64,000 bases of DNA from Anastrepha obliqua. Its lineage: Eukaryota; Arthropoda; Insecta; Diptera; Tephritidae. Both the position numbers and the translations under genes were made by a program. This document shows, one piece after another, positions 1 through 11,690 of the stretch. Where the stretch lies: assembly GCF_027943255.1 (NCBI RefSeq), contig NC_072896.1, forward strand, positions 40,884,501 through 40,948,500, written 5' to 3'. Each line of letters begins with the position of its first letter. Position 1 is the first letter of the stretch. The notes below the pieces were generated by a model, which ran no database searches, had not been told where the DNA came from, and was given only the letters and a program-made list of their open reading frames with translations.

Positions 1-338
1 TATAAGTTGCAGCATATTGTTACACAACTTCAGATACCCACGTAATTCTGAGGTCAGTATTGTGAAAAGCAATTGGATAGAGTGAGTAAGAGCAATAACG
101 ACATGTACATATAGCAAGTCGCGGAAACATGTTATTTTTCCTACGGCCAGAGCAAAAGTAACCTGCAAAATAATATTCGAACCAGAGCAAGAAAACTGAT
201 TGAACCCGCGTTTACTAACGGGTACCTGTCTCGCAAGGTAGTTTATAAAGTTTTCGAATTAACTGTGCCATAAGCAGTACACTCAGATTCCCAATATCAG
301 GGAGTAAGATACATGTGAGGAGGCGCAATTTCGATGGG
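1..338. other. AT-rich stretch, nothing recognised
   Basis: I see no coding signal, structured RNA or recognisable repeat in this leading stretch. Confidence 0.5.
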
Positions 339-349
339 TAAACCTCTCA

Positions 350-672
350 CCACTGGCCGCCGTAGCCGAATGGGTTGGTGCGTGATTACCAATCGGAATT
401 CACAGAGACGTCGTTGGTTCGAATCTCGGTGAAAGCAAAATTAATAAAAACATTTTTCTAATAGCGGTCGCTCTCGGCAATGGCAAACCTCCGAGTGTAT
501 TTATGCCATGAAAAAGCTCCTCATAAAAATATCTGCCGTTCGGAGTCGGCTTGAAACTGTAGGTCCTTCCATTTTGTGGAACAACATCAAGACGCACACC
601 ACAAATAGGAGGAGGAGCTCGGCCAAACACCTAACAGAAGTGTACGTGCCAATTATTTATTTTATTTTTATT
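350..672 (+). repeat. tRNA-derived SINE (family SINE-1), near full length
   Basis: The head at about 355-435 is tRNA-like. It has a perfect Pol III A box (TAGCCGAATGG) and a B box (GGTTCGAATC). The body follows, with conserved blocks such as GGCAAACCTCCGAGTGTATT and GGAGGAGCTCGGCCAAACAC, and it ends near GTGTACGTGCCAATTATTTA. Flanking sequences TAAACCTCTCA (339-349) and TAAACCACTCA (673-683) differ at one base and look like a target-site duplication. Ten or more relatives occur in this window on both strands, so this is a dispersed family and not a tRNA gene. Confidence 0.85.
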
Positions 673-683
673 TAAACCACTCA

Positions 684-1485
684 ATTATGAGAGTTATCGA
701 CGAATTGCAACTGCAAAAAGCACGTATGAGCGAAATAACTAATTTCAATTGGAATAAAAAACACTGAGATGCATGTACTAATAAGTTTAATTGATTCAAT
801 CGTTTTATAAATTATATATTAAATGATTTGTTATGGAATAGACGATAAAGGCAATGTGATATATATAATTTTTACAGAGGCTGAAATTCACTTAATTTTT
901 ATCCGGAGGAGATTTTACAATATTTAAATGAATTATAGAACACTAAATATATGTAATATTGAACATATTTCATTAATTTTCATAATAATTCTTCAACCTC
1001 TAACAGAACAGGAACAAAAGCTCAAATTTATTACACAAACTTCGTCACATACGTTAGGTGATTTTTACAAACACACAAATGCATAAGACTTGTTTAATTT
1101 ATATTTATATAAAGGAGTATTTGGATCGACCAGACACTGAGAAAGAGTGAGGACAAGTTGTTAAACAGGACCTGTGTTGGCAGACATATGTATGTAGAAA
1201 TGAAATCTCTCGGACTAATAGGGAATGAATTGAATATGCTCCAAATAGGAGATAAAGGAACCTATACCAATATATGTATTTAAAATTTATTTTATTTTAA
1301 CGGCTGTTGGATTCCATCAAATGACACTCCCACCATTAAGAGTTAATCGATTGTTTAAATGTTTTTAATATTATATTTAGAGGCCATTGGTTGTCAATTA
1401 CATTTTGTTGATGCCTTGAGTAAGATCTTTCTAATATAAAGACCATCACCAACTACCTATTACCAAGTCTTCACCTCATTAAATA
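684..1485. other. AT-rich intergenic DNA
   Basis: I see no ORF with family similarity and no repeat boundary in this stretch. Confidence 0.45.
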
Positions 1486-2600
1486 TTGAGTCGGGGAATA
1501 AGTTCATGGTGTTTTTATATTTTCTTTTATTTTACAACGATTTGTTTGCTGTTTAGTAAAGGGTCTTTTTTCTGCTCTATAAAACTATGTTAATAATATT
1601 TTTGAGTTATTTAATTTTTTATTATTGTAGTTTTGAGGCTTAGAAATGGAATACCCAAGAGGCAAAAATCAACATTTTCGATATCTGCTCTTCTTCCGAC
1701 TTCGCCGGACGGAAAGCCTTCTGAATTCAATGTAGAACGTCTCAAATCACTTTTGAAGGAGAATGGTCGCCAAATTGGAGAACGGTCAGAATTGGCGGTA
1801 AAATAAAAGTTGCCTTCAAATTGCTTCTCACCATCTCGCCCGCCCACGAGCAACACGCGGTTATTGTTGTTGTTGTTGTAGCATCATAACCATTCCCCAT
1901 GCATATACGAGGAATGCTGCTGAAGTGACAGTCCTTGGGTGGATATAACCGACTCTCGTGGGAACGAGCAACATGCGGTCATAAACAGAGCTTTTTGTAG
2001 CGAAGCGCCACGAGAGATGAGAAATTGTGTCTATACATCAACATGAAGCATGAATGGGTGGCTCCCGGAGTTACGCCAAAGCCGAGAGGCAAGCCGGATC
2101 TTCATCTAAAGAAGATCATGATATGTGTTTGGTGGGATTGGGAGAGTATAGTGCACTGGGAAATGCTCGAAAAGAATGCCACGGTCAACATGAAGCTCTA
2201 CATTGCCCAGCTACACCACGGAATGAGGATATTCGACTAAAAAGACCTGATCGACATGGTCAAACCATACTCCTTAACGCAACGCCAGGCCTCATGTTGC
2301 ACAAGTCGTCAAAGCCGCACTCGGTATTCTCCGGACCTTGTACCGACCGATTACTATCTTTTCTTGTGAAATCATATGAAGCTCCCTGAGAACCAAAGAG
2401 GCCCTTAAAAACTGGCTCAACAACTTCTTTGACACCAAACCAGGCGATTTTTGGTGGAACGGGATCAACTAATTGGTGGGGAGGTCGGAAGGGGTTGTAA
2501 ACAGCAACAGCGAATATATGATTAATTAACTTATTGATATAATTTTTTGTTTAAATAAAAGTCTTCGGTAAAAACGCTACGAATTTATTCCCTAACCCAA
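1486..2600 (+). mobile_element. Mariner remnant (family shared with 50124-51182)
   Basis: The ends are imperfect inverted repeats. The left reads TTGAGTCGGGGAATAAGTTC, and the right, reverse-complemented, reads TTGGGTTAGGGAATAAATTC. A TA dinucleotide precedes the left end. Translations in shifting frames give mariner blocks, including INMKHEWVAPGVTPKPRGKP, IMICVWWDWE and EMLEKNATVN. The second catalytic region and much of the C-terminus are frameshifted, so this copy is dead. It is interrupted at 1862-1963 by a short retroelement with its own target duplication. When that is removed, the block before the first catalytic Asp reads through. Confidence 0.85.
1862..1963 (-). repeat. Short (CAA)n-tailed retroelement (family SINE-2)
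   Basis: On the plus strand it begins with (TTG)n then TAGCATCATAACCATTCCCC, and ends CCGACTCTCGTGGGA. It therefore lies in minus orientation with a (CAA)n 3' tail. It is flanked by a 16-bp duplication, ACGAGCAACAYGCGGT, at 1846-1861 and 1964-1979 (one C/T difference). Sister copies are at 7319-7418 and 41256-41391, each with its own duplication. Confidence 0.8.
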
Positions 2601-2634
2601 TCCCATTTTTTTGTGGTATTTCCATTTAGAGCAG

Positions 2635-3190
2635 ATCGGAGGAGGCGAATCTTTAGAGATTCTTCTGCGCCGACGGGCCCAAGATTCCACTCTGAATCCG
2701 TACAATGGCCCTAATCAATGCGCCTTACAGACACAACATATTGCAAGCAGAATTGATAGCGATCAGGGAAAGCTGCAAGACCATTTCTGACATAATGCAA
2801 GCCGGAGCCAGATGGCTATCTTCATGGATAGTCAGGTTGCTATGATGGGGGTAAATTTAATCAACATAACTTCCAAACTTGTAATTCAGTGTATAGAGGA
2901 TGTCAAATCGATCAGCCAATGGCTCGATATCACTCTAGTATGGGTTCCAGGTCGCATGAATGTCGAGGGTAAGGACTAAGGCGGAACTAGAACTAGAGTT
3001 TCGCTATTGAATCATTGCACGTAGACGATGAAAGGGACCTGACTATGCCATGACCTGACTATAACGTATCAAAGATCGAACAACTAGGTGCGGTCAACAG
3101 AATATCTGAAGACTAGCCGAGGTTTACACTGGAAGTTAGGGAGCACGCGACTAGATTAAACAACCCTATATGCTGTAGTTGTGGAAGCTT
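2635..3190 (+). pseudogene. Non-LTR retrotransposon RNase H fragment
   Basis: Shifting frames give RNase H-like blocks: NILQAELIAIRESC, then DSQVAMMG (the DSQxAxxx block), then ITLVWVPGRMNVEGKD, which matches the WVPGHxxxxGNExAD block of I/LOA-type LINE RNase H domains. The frame is broken by stops and indels. It abuts the end of the mariner at 1486-2600. Confidence 0.7.
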
Positions 3191-3199
3191 TGCAATTGT

Positions 3200-4125
3200 C
3201 CGGCGCTTGGCAAACTAATCCTTAACTTTTTTCTTTTCTTTCTAGACACAACGGAGTGGCTATAGGAAATAACACTGTGGCATTAGATATTTCCCATTTC
3301 AGGAAGCAAAGCCACTCAAGTAGCATGTCTTGGTTATTGCAATACTTGCCACAGTTTTATATGGAAATCGAATATAATTTTAGTTTTACAGTAGGGCAAA
3401 TCTTAATTGTAGCACGAATATGAGGAACTGTAAAGAGGTTAATTGAAATACAGCAAAAAAAAGGTCATATGCATGTACCGATTAAAGCGGCGATGTTAAA
3501 TGTGAGGAAAAATCGACATACCCGGATATTTAGAATGGCAGTCAATCTTTCTTAGCATTGTGACAAAAAACAAAAATAATGATGAAATGATAGAGAGAAA
3601 AATATTTGATTTCATATAAACTTAATGGAAAATATAACAGTTCTTCCTAAATTAAGAAAAATGTTTATTTTATGAGCTAGTGAACTAGCTAGTACTTGTA
3701 AATCATGCATGCATAGGATTATAGTAAATGTTCGTACCCGTAAAAAAGTATAAATTTAGCAATTGTCAGATCAGCATGGGCCGATTTTAAACCCATCAAT
3801 AATCCTGAAAATAGAGAGGAAAAATGTTTTTTTATTTTTCATATTTGTAAATATATTTGTTTGAATTCATAATAGAGAAGCACACATAGTGTGCACAATG
3901 ATAAATAATTCGAATGCTTTTATATGTATCTCCATCATCACCCTTTTTTGTGTATCTATATTTTCGAATACACTAATTGAAATATGTTGCATTTTGTTTT
4001 TCCGAAATATCTATCTACAGTTCACTTGATTAGAGGCAATAATTTTTACCGAATAAAATGGTAAAATGTGAAAAGCGATCGTTTTTTAAGCATTCAATGT
4101 GTTTGGTTGAAAACTTCTTAGTTCT
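3200..4125. other. AT-rich stretch, nothing recognised
   Basis: I find no protein similarity or repeat structure here beyond low-complexity A/T tracts. Confidence 0.4.
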
Positions 4126-4129
4126 AATA

Positions 4130-4300
4130 AAACGGGAAGGCAGAACGGTTTAACAGATCGCGAAAAAGGACAAATCGATATCTTGACCTAAGCGAGTTTT
4201 TCAAATCGCCAAATTGTCAAAAAGTTGAGTCAAATATGATTATCGGAAGATTGCACAAACTGTAAATCTTCCGATAGGCTGATAAATTTTGCGGCACTGT
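4130..4300 (+). pseudogene. Tc3-like transposase N-terminal fragment
   Basis: One frame reads NGLTDREKGQIDILT, a stop, then ASFSNRQIVKKLSQ. That is the pattern of the first helix-turn-helix of Tc1/Tc3 transposases (LTDxERxQIDxL...NRxIAKxLxxS). Two in-frame stops lie within about 40 codons, and no catalytic domain follows. The family call rests on this short block only. Confidence 0.5.
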
Positions 4301-4386
4301 GTAAGGGATTTTTCGAAGGACATGCCCAGATGTTGTTTTAAAACAACAGCTTTCGCTATTTATATTCAAAATACTGCTCTTATCAA

Positions 4387-4716
4387 TTATATGTGAAAAA
4401 TAACATCATCACCACCATGAGTACGTCTACAGGTGAAATCCTCCGAGAATGTCGAGATATCGATGATTGAAGATTGTTCAACAACACTTCGCGCTACCGC
4501 AGCAATATTCTCAACAGAATATCCAGTTTTTGATCTGCCATCTGAATTTCTATCTTCGACGGAACCAGTTTCTTGAAATTTTTTCACCAACCTTTGAATT
4601 GTCGACTCATTCAGGCGATTATTTCCATCAAAAAAATTACAAATTTTGCGATATGTTGTTCTTAAAGATCGACTCTTTTCATAATAAGTTTCAATAATTT
4701 TAACACGTTGATCCAT
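4387..4716 (-). pseudogene. DUF4817-type transposase N-terminus, truncated
   Basis: The 109-codon frame opens MDQRVKIIETYYEKSRSLRTTYRKI. It continues with NNRLNESTIQRLVKKFQETGSVEDR and SVENIAAVARSVVEQ. These match the N-terminal helix-turn-helix region (DUF4817) of a widespread insect Tc1/mariner-superfamily transposase. The DDE domain is missing, and the tail (from about residue 80) does not match the family. The C-terminal half of the same type of transposase appears separately at 42088-42498. A hAT MITE sits just upstream of its start codon. Confidence 0.75.
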
Positions 4717-4739
4717 CGTGTAAAATTGTACATCTGACT

Positions 4740-4904
4740 CAGGCCCGACGAGAGGGGGGGCATCGGGTACTTTTCCCCCAGGCCTGGAGTTTTCAGAGGG
4801 GCCCGGACTTGAGATTATACGTATTTATATGAATTAGACATCATTGGAAAGGGCCCGCATTTGCAATTTTCCCCCGGGGCCCGGATATGCTCTCTATGGC
4901 CCTG
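4740..4904. mobile_element. hAT-type MITE, 165 bp
   Basis: An exact 8-bp duplication ATCTGACT flanks the element (4732-4739 and 4905-4912). The ends read CAGGCCCGACGAGAG and, reverse-complemented, CAGGGCCATAGAGAG, an imperfect inverted repeat starting with CAGG. The interior carries three GGGCCCG-type blocks. An 8-bp duplication with CAG ends is diagnostic of the hAT superfamily. There is no coding capacity. Confidence 0.8.
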
Positions 4905-5186
4905 ATCTGACTACATGGCAAATGATTTATAGTGTATGTTATATGAGCTGGAAATATTTATGGGCATGTAAGCCATATAATATTAATATGAAATGTACCA
5001 AAATGTACCTCCGACTTTTTTAAATATTTTCTAAATAAAACCAAATATGCACCCCTTATGCTTAATTTTTTATTGACTTATTTTATTATAATAAAATTTC
5101 GACTAGTTTTTGTTAAATGTCCATTAGAACTGAAGAATTGTTCTCAGTTCCTTAATATTGTTTGAACATTCCCATTAGGGAATTAA

Positions 5187-5890
5187 GGGGGGCAGCTCCT
5201 CCAGCACTTTCAAATTTTCCATATTTTTTTTATACTTTAAAAATTCATTTACAATCTAAAGAATATCTTTTCAATGTTTCAAGCTTAATAGAAAGTCTAA
5301 AAAGTCAGTGAAGTGATGAGCGTCGAACGAAAACTTTAATCGCGTTTTTCTCGAAATACGTTTTTTTCCGCGCCGTCCAATAGAACTCAAAAAGTAATCA
5401 AGATATCAACTTAAAATAATACCAGGATATTCTTTAACATATAATATTAGCCTTAGCATAAACTTTTTATATTAACAAAACAAACTAAAAATATTGTTTT
5501 GATCAATTTATTTCTAAAAAAGTGAAATTTTTTTTCTTTTTCACTTCAAACTTTCATTTTTTTTCGTTAAAAATAGGAAAGCGCAAAGTGGAATAACTTA
5601 TTTTAATGAAAAATTTTTGTCTGGTTGCTTTCAGTTGACTACAAGGCTGTACAGTCCACGGCGCAAATTAAAGGAGCCACGTTTGAGCAGCTGTAGCGCC
5701 GCTATATTTTTTTTCAAAAAAATCTTTGTATAATCATTTAAGCATGAATATTAATATGCAATTTTTAAGATAATAAATACTCTAAGTTTATCGCAAAAAA
5801 TAATTCAAAGCATCTTACGAAACTTAGTCGATCAAAGCTAACGAAGTATTTTCGTTGACATATTTCGAGAGACCTAGTTTCCGCATTATA
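5187..5890 (-). mobile_element. TTAA-flanked G-run element, partial copy
   Basis: It starts directly after TTAA (5183-5186) with GGGGGGCAGCTCC. About 150 bp in, on the minus strand, it carries the core TTTCGAGAAAAACGCGATTA, which recurs in the elements at 28380, 29106, 38585, 43136 and 49508. No matching inverted end is visible, and the right side runs up to the mariner at 5906. The right boundary is approximate. Confidence 0.5.
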
Positions 5891-5905
5891 CCTTCTGCTG
5901 AAATA

Positions 5906-6752
5906 TGAACGAGACGTTATCAATAAAACGGTCCGCGGATGACATATGGAAAAAATAAATTTTTTGTTTTTTGGTAGGACTGTTATAAGCTTACATGGAA
6001 AATTTTAGCGTGATATGTCATACAGTTTGTTTTCTGTGCTACTGTAAACAAGTCAAGCTCGAGTCTGTTCTTCGAATTCTCTTTTATGACTTCAATTGTC
6101 TCAAAATGTTTTCCACGGAACGGCAACTTGAGCTTGGGAAACAGGAAAAAGTCACATGGAGCCATATCAGGCGAATACGGTGCTTGCGGAATGATATTAA
6201 CATTATTTTTGTTCAAATAATCACGAACAAGACACAATTCCTTCCTTTTAAGACGAATGTTCTCGCGCAAACGCTTTAAAACGTCTAAATAATATTTAGC
6301 GTTAACCGATCGGTCTTGCGGAAGGAACTCCGAGTGCACCACACCTTCGTAATCGAAAAAAACAGTCAGCATAACCTTAATTTTTGAGCGACTTTGGCGT
6401 GGTTTTTTGGGTTGATGTACGGCCCTTTTTGAACGATTTGTACCACTGGAAAACACGTGCACGCGATAGAGCAGAGTCCGCATAGGTTGTCTGCAACATT
6501 TTTAAGGCGTCTGAAGCCGAAATTTTGTTGGAATAACAAAATTTCAAACAAATTCTTTGTTCAACTTGAATTTCCATCGTTAAATTCGAAGACCAAACTC
6601 GAGCTTGACTTGTTTACAGTAGCACAGAAAACAAACTATGTGACATATCACGCTGAAATTTTCCATGTAAGCTTATAACAGTCCTACCAAAAAACAAAAA
6701 ATTTAATTATTTTTGTCATCCGCGGACCGTTTTATTGATAACGTCTCGTTCA
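5906..6752 (-). mobile_element. Internally deleted mariner with ~170-bp inverted ends
   Basis: The element is flanked by TA (5904-5905 and 6753-6754). The first and last ~170 bp are inverted copies of each other, both starting TGAACGAGACGTTATCAATA. Minus-strand frames encode an N-terminal piece (MEIQVEQRICLKFCYSNKIS, residues 1-66 of one frame) joined to a C-terminal piece with GVVHSEFLPQDRSVNAKYY and APYSPDMAPCDFFLFPKLK. The second catalytic Asp block (HHDNAPSH in relatives) is deleted. The C-terminal frame then runs into the inverted repeat. This is a non-autonomous derivative. Confidence 0.85.
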
Positions 6753-7306
6753 TATTTGAGTAGAAGCTATAGTACATAAGCGGTATATGTCCAGTCAACA
6801 TCATCAAAAGCTTCAATTCGGAGTATAGAATCGTCGTTAAGCCATCTTGCCGTATTGGACGTTACCGCATACTTATCAAATGACGAAGAAGCAAAGTAAA
6901 AGTGCAGTTTTGGGCCTGTTGGTAGAAGTGATGACAGACATTAAATTGGAAGGGTTTGTTTATTGATTGATAATGCAAAGCTGTCTCGCGAAGGATTAAA
7001 AGTCGTACAATGACTGCAGGAAAGAAAAAGGAAATCAATTAAATTTTTGCTTAAAAAATAGAGTTGATGAAGGAAGTGGTGCTGTAATAACAGATCTCTG
7101 CCCCAGCAATTACTAAATATATGTATGAAAAGAAACTTTTTATGTACGGCGGTTCTAATATAAAAAGAAAAGTTTTAGGTGTAAACTCCATGGACTCCGA
7201 AACTTCAGTATACCTCCACTGTTTTCTAATGTAGCAGACTTAGCATTTGCTTACAGGAAGCTGGTAAAATACTTCAAGAAATCGGATCTGCAACATGCGT
7301 GCAAAC
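6753..7306. other. Intergenic DNA, nothing recognised
   Basis: I see no supported feature between the mariner and the SINE-2 insertion. Confidence 0.4.
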
Positions 7307-7318
7307 ATTATTGAAAAG

Positions 7319-7418
7319 TTGTTGTTACATATACGGGGAATGTTGCTAAGGAGACAGTCCTTGGATGCATATAAATCCGGGTCGTTCCGGTTACGTAGAA
7401 CCGACTGTCTTGGGAACG
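7319..7418 (-). repeat. SINE-2 retroelement copy with 12-bp duplication
   Basis: An exact ATTATTGAAAAG duplication occurs at 7307-7318 and 7419-7430. The insert begins TTGTTGTTACATATACGGGG and ends CGACTGTCTTGGGAACG. It is the same family as 1862-1963. The short length and poly(CAA)-type tail indicate a non-autonomous retroposon or a severely 5'-truncated LINE. Confidence 0.85.
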
Positions 7419-7439
7419 ATTATTGAAAAGTCACAAAGT

Positions 7440-8290
7440 AGCTTCTTCTTCTTCTTTATTGGTGCGATAACCGCTTAAGCGCTAAATAGGTACAAACCGG
7501 CATCAGTTGGAAACATCAAGTGAAGTCAAATCCTTCTCCACTTGATTTTTCAAACGCAGAAGAGGTCTTCTTCTTCCTCTGCTCCCGCCAGCTGGTACCG
7601 AACGACATGACCCAGCCAACGAAACCGCTGGACCTTTAGTATTCGCTGCTCTATGTCTATGTCTCATACAGCTCATTCTTCCATCGCCTGGGATACTCGC
7701 CATCACTAACATGCAAAGGTCCAAAAACCTTCCGCAGAATCTTTCTTTTAAACACTCCAAGCCAAGCCTAACCGGATGTTGTCATAGTCCAAGATTCTGC
7801 GCCATACGTTAGGACGGGCATGATGAGAGCCTTGTAGAGTGTTAGTTTAGTTCGTCGAGAGAGGACTTTACTTCCAATTGCCTACGTAGTCCAAAGAAGG
7901 ATTTGTTCGCAAGAGAGATTCTCCGTGGGATTTCAAGGTTGATATTGTTATACGTGTTAACGCTTCTTCCTAGATAAACCTCGAAATCATAACTGTCAAC
8001 AGTAATGTGGGTGCCGCTACGCGAGTACGGCGAATGTTTGTTCGATGAGAGGAGGTACTTCGTTTTGTCCTCATCGACCACCAGACCCATTCGCTTTCCT
8101 TCTTTATTCGGTTTGGAAAAGGAAATTGTACCTGAGCGATTAAGTTCTGCGGCTCGCACGATCTTTTCCAGCATCAGGTTGAGGAAGTCACACGGCAGCA
8201 GGGGTGACTTGTCTGGAACCTCGACGGTATCAACGAGGCTATGCAACGTCATTTTGCATATCCGTGTTAGTTTTACGGGGGTACCAATTC
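7440..8290 (-). pseudogene. RTE-like LINE reverse transcriptase remnant
   Basis: Minus-strand frames give MGLVVDEDKTKYLLSS, a block that follows the polymerase core in RTE-type reverse transcriptases. [18 protein letters not shown] (thumb region) follows. Nearer the 3' end is SRGRRRPLLRLKNQVEKDLT, which corresponds to the basic C-terminal GRRRRGRPxxRWxDQVExDL motif. The plus strand starts with (TTC)n, so the element has a (GAA)n 3' tail. Stops and frameshifts separate the blocks, and the 5' half is missing. Confidence 0.75.
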
Positions 8291-9960
8291 AGAAATCCCG
8301 GAATATAGGCCACTGCTGTCGATTGCATCTTTAAAATCGACAAAAAGATAGTGTGGGTCGATTCTCCTTTCATGGTTACTTTCCAAGACTTGGCGTATTG
8401 TGAATAAATATATAAATATATGAATATACATAATTCTTTAGTAGAGTTGAGTCATTCGCAATTCGTAAACTGAAAAAACTTAAACGCCTAATGATAAGAA
8501 AGAATGCCCGGGTAAGATGAGTAGGCAGAACATAAAATTTGGATATTGCGCTCTGAAGGCGAGCTGGGTGAATACATAAAAGGTGTCTCCTATGCTTTCT
8601 TTAATTGTTTGGTTGATGAATATTTTGTTTTATTATTTAATAGGTTTTTCGTTTTTTATTTAACAGAAATACATATGCACATACATACATACAAACTCTA
8701 AGCCTTATGATTACAAAAACCAAATATTATACTATACATTCATAGGCGCAGACACAATGGCATGATTCGTTAGTCGCGGCGACGCTGAAGAGTCTGAAAC
8801 ATTGTATATAGTAGGCCGGGTCGATTTGTGGGGAGGCAAAAAAATTGCCACCATTCATTCACCCATTGTTCTTGGGAGGATGTCCCGTTTTTGGCCTTTA
8901 CATGAAAAAATCAACTAAATGGCTATGTTTTTTCTTTATTTTTATTTATTTATAATAATATTTATTATTTATTTATAATAATATCTATTTTTTCTCTTAA
9001 GAAATTTATTTAGTCAGAACATATGTAAATGAAAAAATTAATTTATGTGAGTTATAGAAAAGAAACTAAAAAGTTCGACCCAAATTGGGGGACATCAGAA
9101 TTCGTTTTAGAGGTATGGTTCCTTCGGCAAAGTTTCTTATTTTGATCCCTAGAATACGATTTTCACAGAGCAATGAGCGATTTTTAAATCGACCCGCCCT
9201 AGTATATAGTATTACAACACATACAAGTTCATTCATAAGCAGAAGTATATTTCTTAAAGGAAAGTACGTTCATTCATAAAATGCGAACAGCACCTGAACC
9301 GCCCACTTGCCAATTTACATATGTATGTGGACGAAGATAAAAAATCTAAATCTAAAATTGAAGAAATCATAGGAGATTGACCGAAAATTCCTATTGCCGC
9401 GAAATGAATAACCGTGATCTTTTTGCTATGTCAAATACCTGCCGCTGCCTATGTAAACTCATATATACATACATATGAATGTCGGTTTTTATATGGGTAC
9501 GTGCGAGGGAAATATTGTCGCAGTGAATGGTTTTTGTTTAGTTGTTATATGCCAAGTGCGCGTAGAAGCATATATTCAAAGTTAATTTATGTGAGCGCAT
9601 TCTGTTCTGTTCTGTTTTTTCGTTCACATAAGAATGATCTTTGGATGCTATTTCGAATATTGCAAAGATAACGTAATGTTTGTGCTAGCAATTTTCATAT
9701 CAAATTGATAACTAGTTATGAATTGAAATACAATATAATATAATTTTTTTTCAATTTTATTAAATAAAGGGCATATATTTTTATTAACATTTATAGATTA
9801 ATACAAATATGTACATATGCATATGTATCATAAGTATAAAATTATCTACTTCTATAAAATCATATTCATTAAAAGTATTTTTTAAAGCACTTACGGGTTT
9901 GCGAACTTAGCATAAAGAAGCATTTTAAAATTGTTTGTTTTCTAGGTTAATCTCCGGCTA
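8291..9960. other. AT-rich intergenic DNA
   Basis: There are short ORFs of 60-85 codons but none has recognisable similarity or codon-like texture. Poly(TA)/CATA tracts occur around 8680 and 9460. I cannot support a gene here. Confidence 0.4.
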
Positions 9961-9964
9961 AACT

Positions 9965-10925
9965 GATTTTGGCGGATTTTTCACTGAATGGTGGAGGACT
10001 ATTCAAAAGTTATTAAAAATTTCAAAAAGCACTGGGTATTGGAGTAAAGGAAGGGCTAAATATCTACGCCTTGTGTTGGATGGGAAGCTAAATTGGGGGC
10101 ATACAGTTGCAGAAAGTCAAAAGGGGAGATGTAGATCTGCGGGCAAAATATTTCGCTAGCAGTGCGGCAAACATGGTTTACGCCCACGGTAAGACCCTCA
10201 CTAGCATTTCCGAGCTTCCCGGACTGGTGGACTGCCATCACAATGTTCACTACCTACTAAACTGAATATGTAAGACGGGGCGAGTCCATCCAAGTATGCA
10301 CAGATGGCTCAAATCTCGAGCGTATGGTTGGCGAGGGTGTATATTCCGAACATCTGCGGATCTCCTTTGGCTACCCGGCTACTGCAGTGTTTTTCAGGCT
10401 GAACTGATGGCAATAATAAGAGCCATGACATTGGTAATGTGTAATGACCTGGGATTGCCATCGATAGCCAGGTGGCGATGAAATCCTAAATAAAGCAGTC
10501 GAAAACCTCTAAGACAGCCATGAAATGCCGCACATGTCTTAACGAGATAGCCCAAAAGTAATATGGGTTCCTGGTCACTGCAATATTGAGGGGACTGCAG
10601 GGCCGATAAACTAGCGAGACTTGACACCAACACAAGAAGGCTAATTTCGTGCGGGCACATGACTTCTGTAGAAGCTGTCTAAATGAAGAAGAGGAAGATA
10701 CGATTTTGCACCTTGTAGTCCACTGTACTTCTCCACCCAGATGCACATTTACTATTTTAGATAGACAATTTTTCAATGTACTAGAAGATCTTAGCCCGGT
10801 GGAAACTTGCGACCTTCTAAAGCTTCTGAATGATTTACATTGGTTTTAGGAGGGGTAAGGACTCCATCACAATGATCTATACACCTGAGTGTGTTCCAAG
10901 TGACAGCCACTACAACCCAACCTAA
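9965..10925 (+). pseudogene. LINE with RNase H domain and C-terminal tail, broken
   Basis: Early blocks read RLVLDGKLNWGHTVAE, the segment that follows the reverse transcriptase core. The RNase H blocks are ICTDGSNLE, VFQAELMAIIRAM and VIWVPGHCNIEGTAGP. At 10649-10849 a C-terminal tail follows with FCRSCLNEEEEDTILHLVVHC and ends LLKLLNDLHWF, typical of I/LOA-like LINEs. Several frameshifts and stops are present. It ends near CCCAACCTAACTTAAG, a short CCTAA-type tail. Confidence 0.75.
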
Positions 10926-11690
10926 CTTAAGATTGATATTGGTAAGTAATCATAATTTAACTCATTAATATGTTACATATGTATATAAATTTTTATTCTT
11001 ACTTGACTTTATTTTGACACCTTTAAACATGTTGGCTGAAAAAAAATAAAAAACAAAAGTTTAGAACTTAAAATATATTTATAGCATGCAAGTAGTTTTA
11101 TATTAGCCATAATCAAAATGGTTCATTTAATATTTAGATGAATTATACTCATAATAAAAATAAATATTATTTTTTGGCGCCTTCTTTCGGGAAACTACAA
11201 TAATTTTGATTTTTGCGAGAAAAAGCCTTAGTTTGGGGGAAAAAAATCCATACAGGGCCCCACATTCATAAATATTTTAAATTTGAAGATGATTATTAAG
11301 TAAATATTTACATTTTTGTATTTTTTTATAAGTTATTTCACAAGTTATTAAAATTGAAGGTTAAAAAACTACATAAATAATTCAGCAAAAATAAAAAATA
11401 CCTTATTTTCGTATAAACTAAACAACACGCAAAAAAAACAGATTTTATTTCTTACAGAAGTATTTTGCTTTTGTCCAGTAGTGGTATATAAATATAGTGG
11501 TATTTATTGCAAATAAAAGTAAAATATACAAAATTTGATAATCACTTATTCTAATATTAGAAAAGGTCCTAATAAAAAAAGTATGTGCCTTTCTCAATCG
11601 AAAAAACCTTTTCTATATTCTCTTAATTTTGAACAGCGCGCCAGAAATGTGCCATGTTTTCAAGGTCAAATTATGATTCACGAAAAATCT
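10926..11690. other. AT-rich stretch, nothing recognised
   Basis: There are long A/T runs and no supported ORF or repeat boundary. Confidence 0.45.

Noticed and set aside
8291..9960. Genes from the short ORFs at 9085-9279 and 9414-9671
   Set aside because: They are rich in codons from CATA microsatellite sequence and have no family features.
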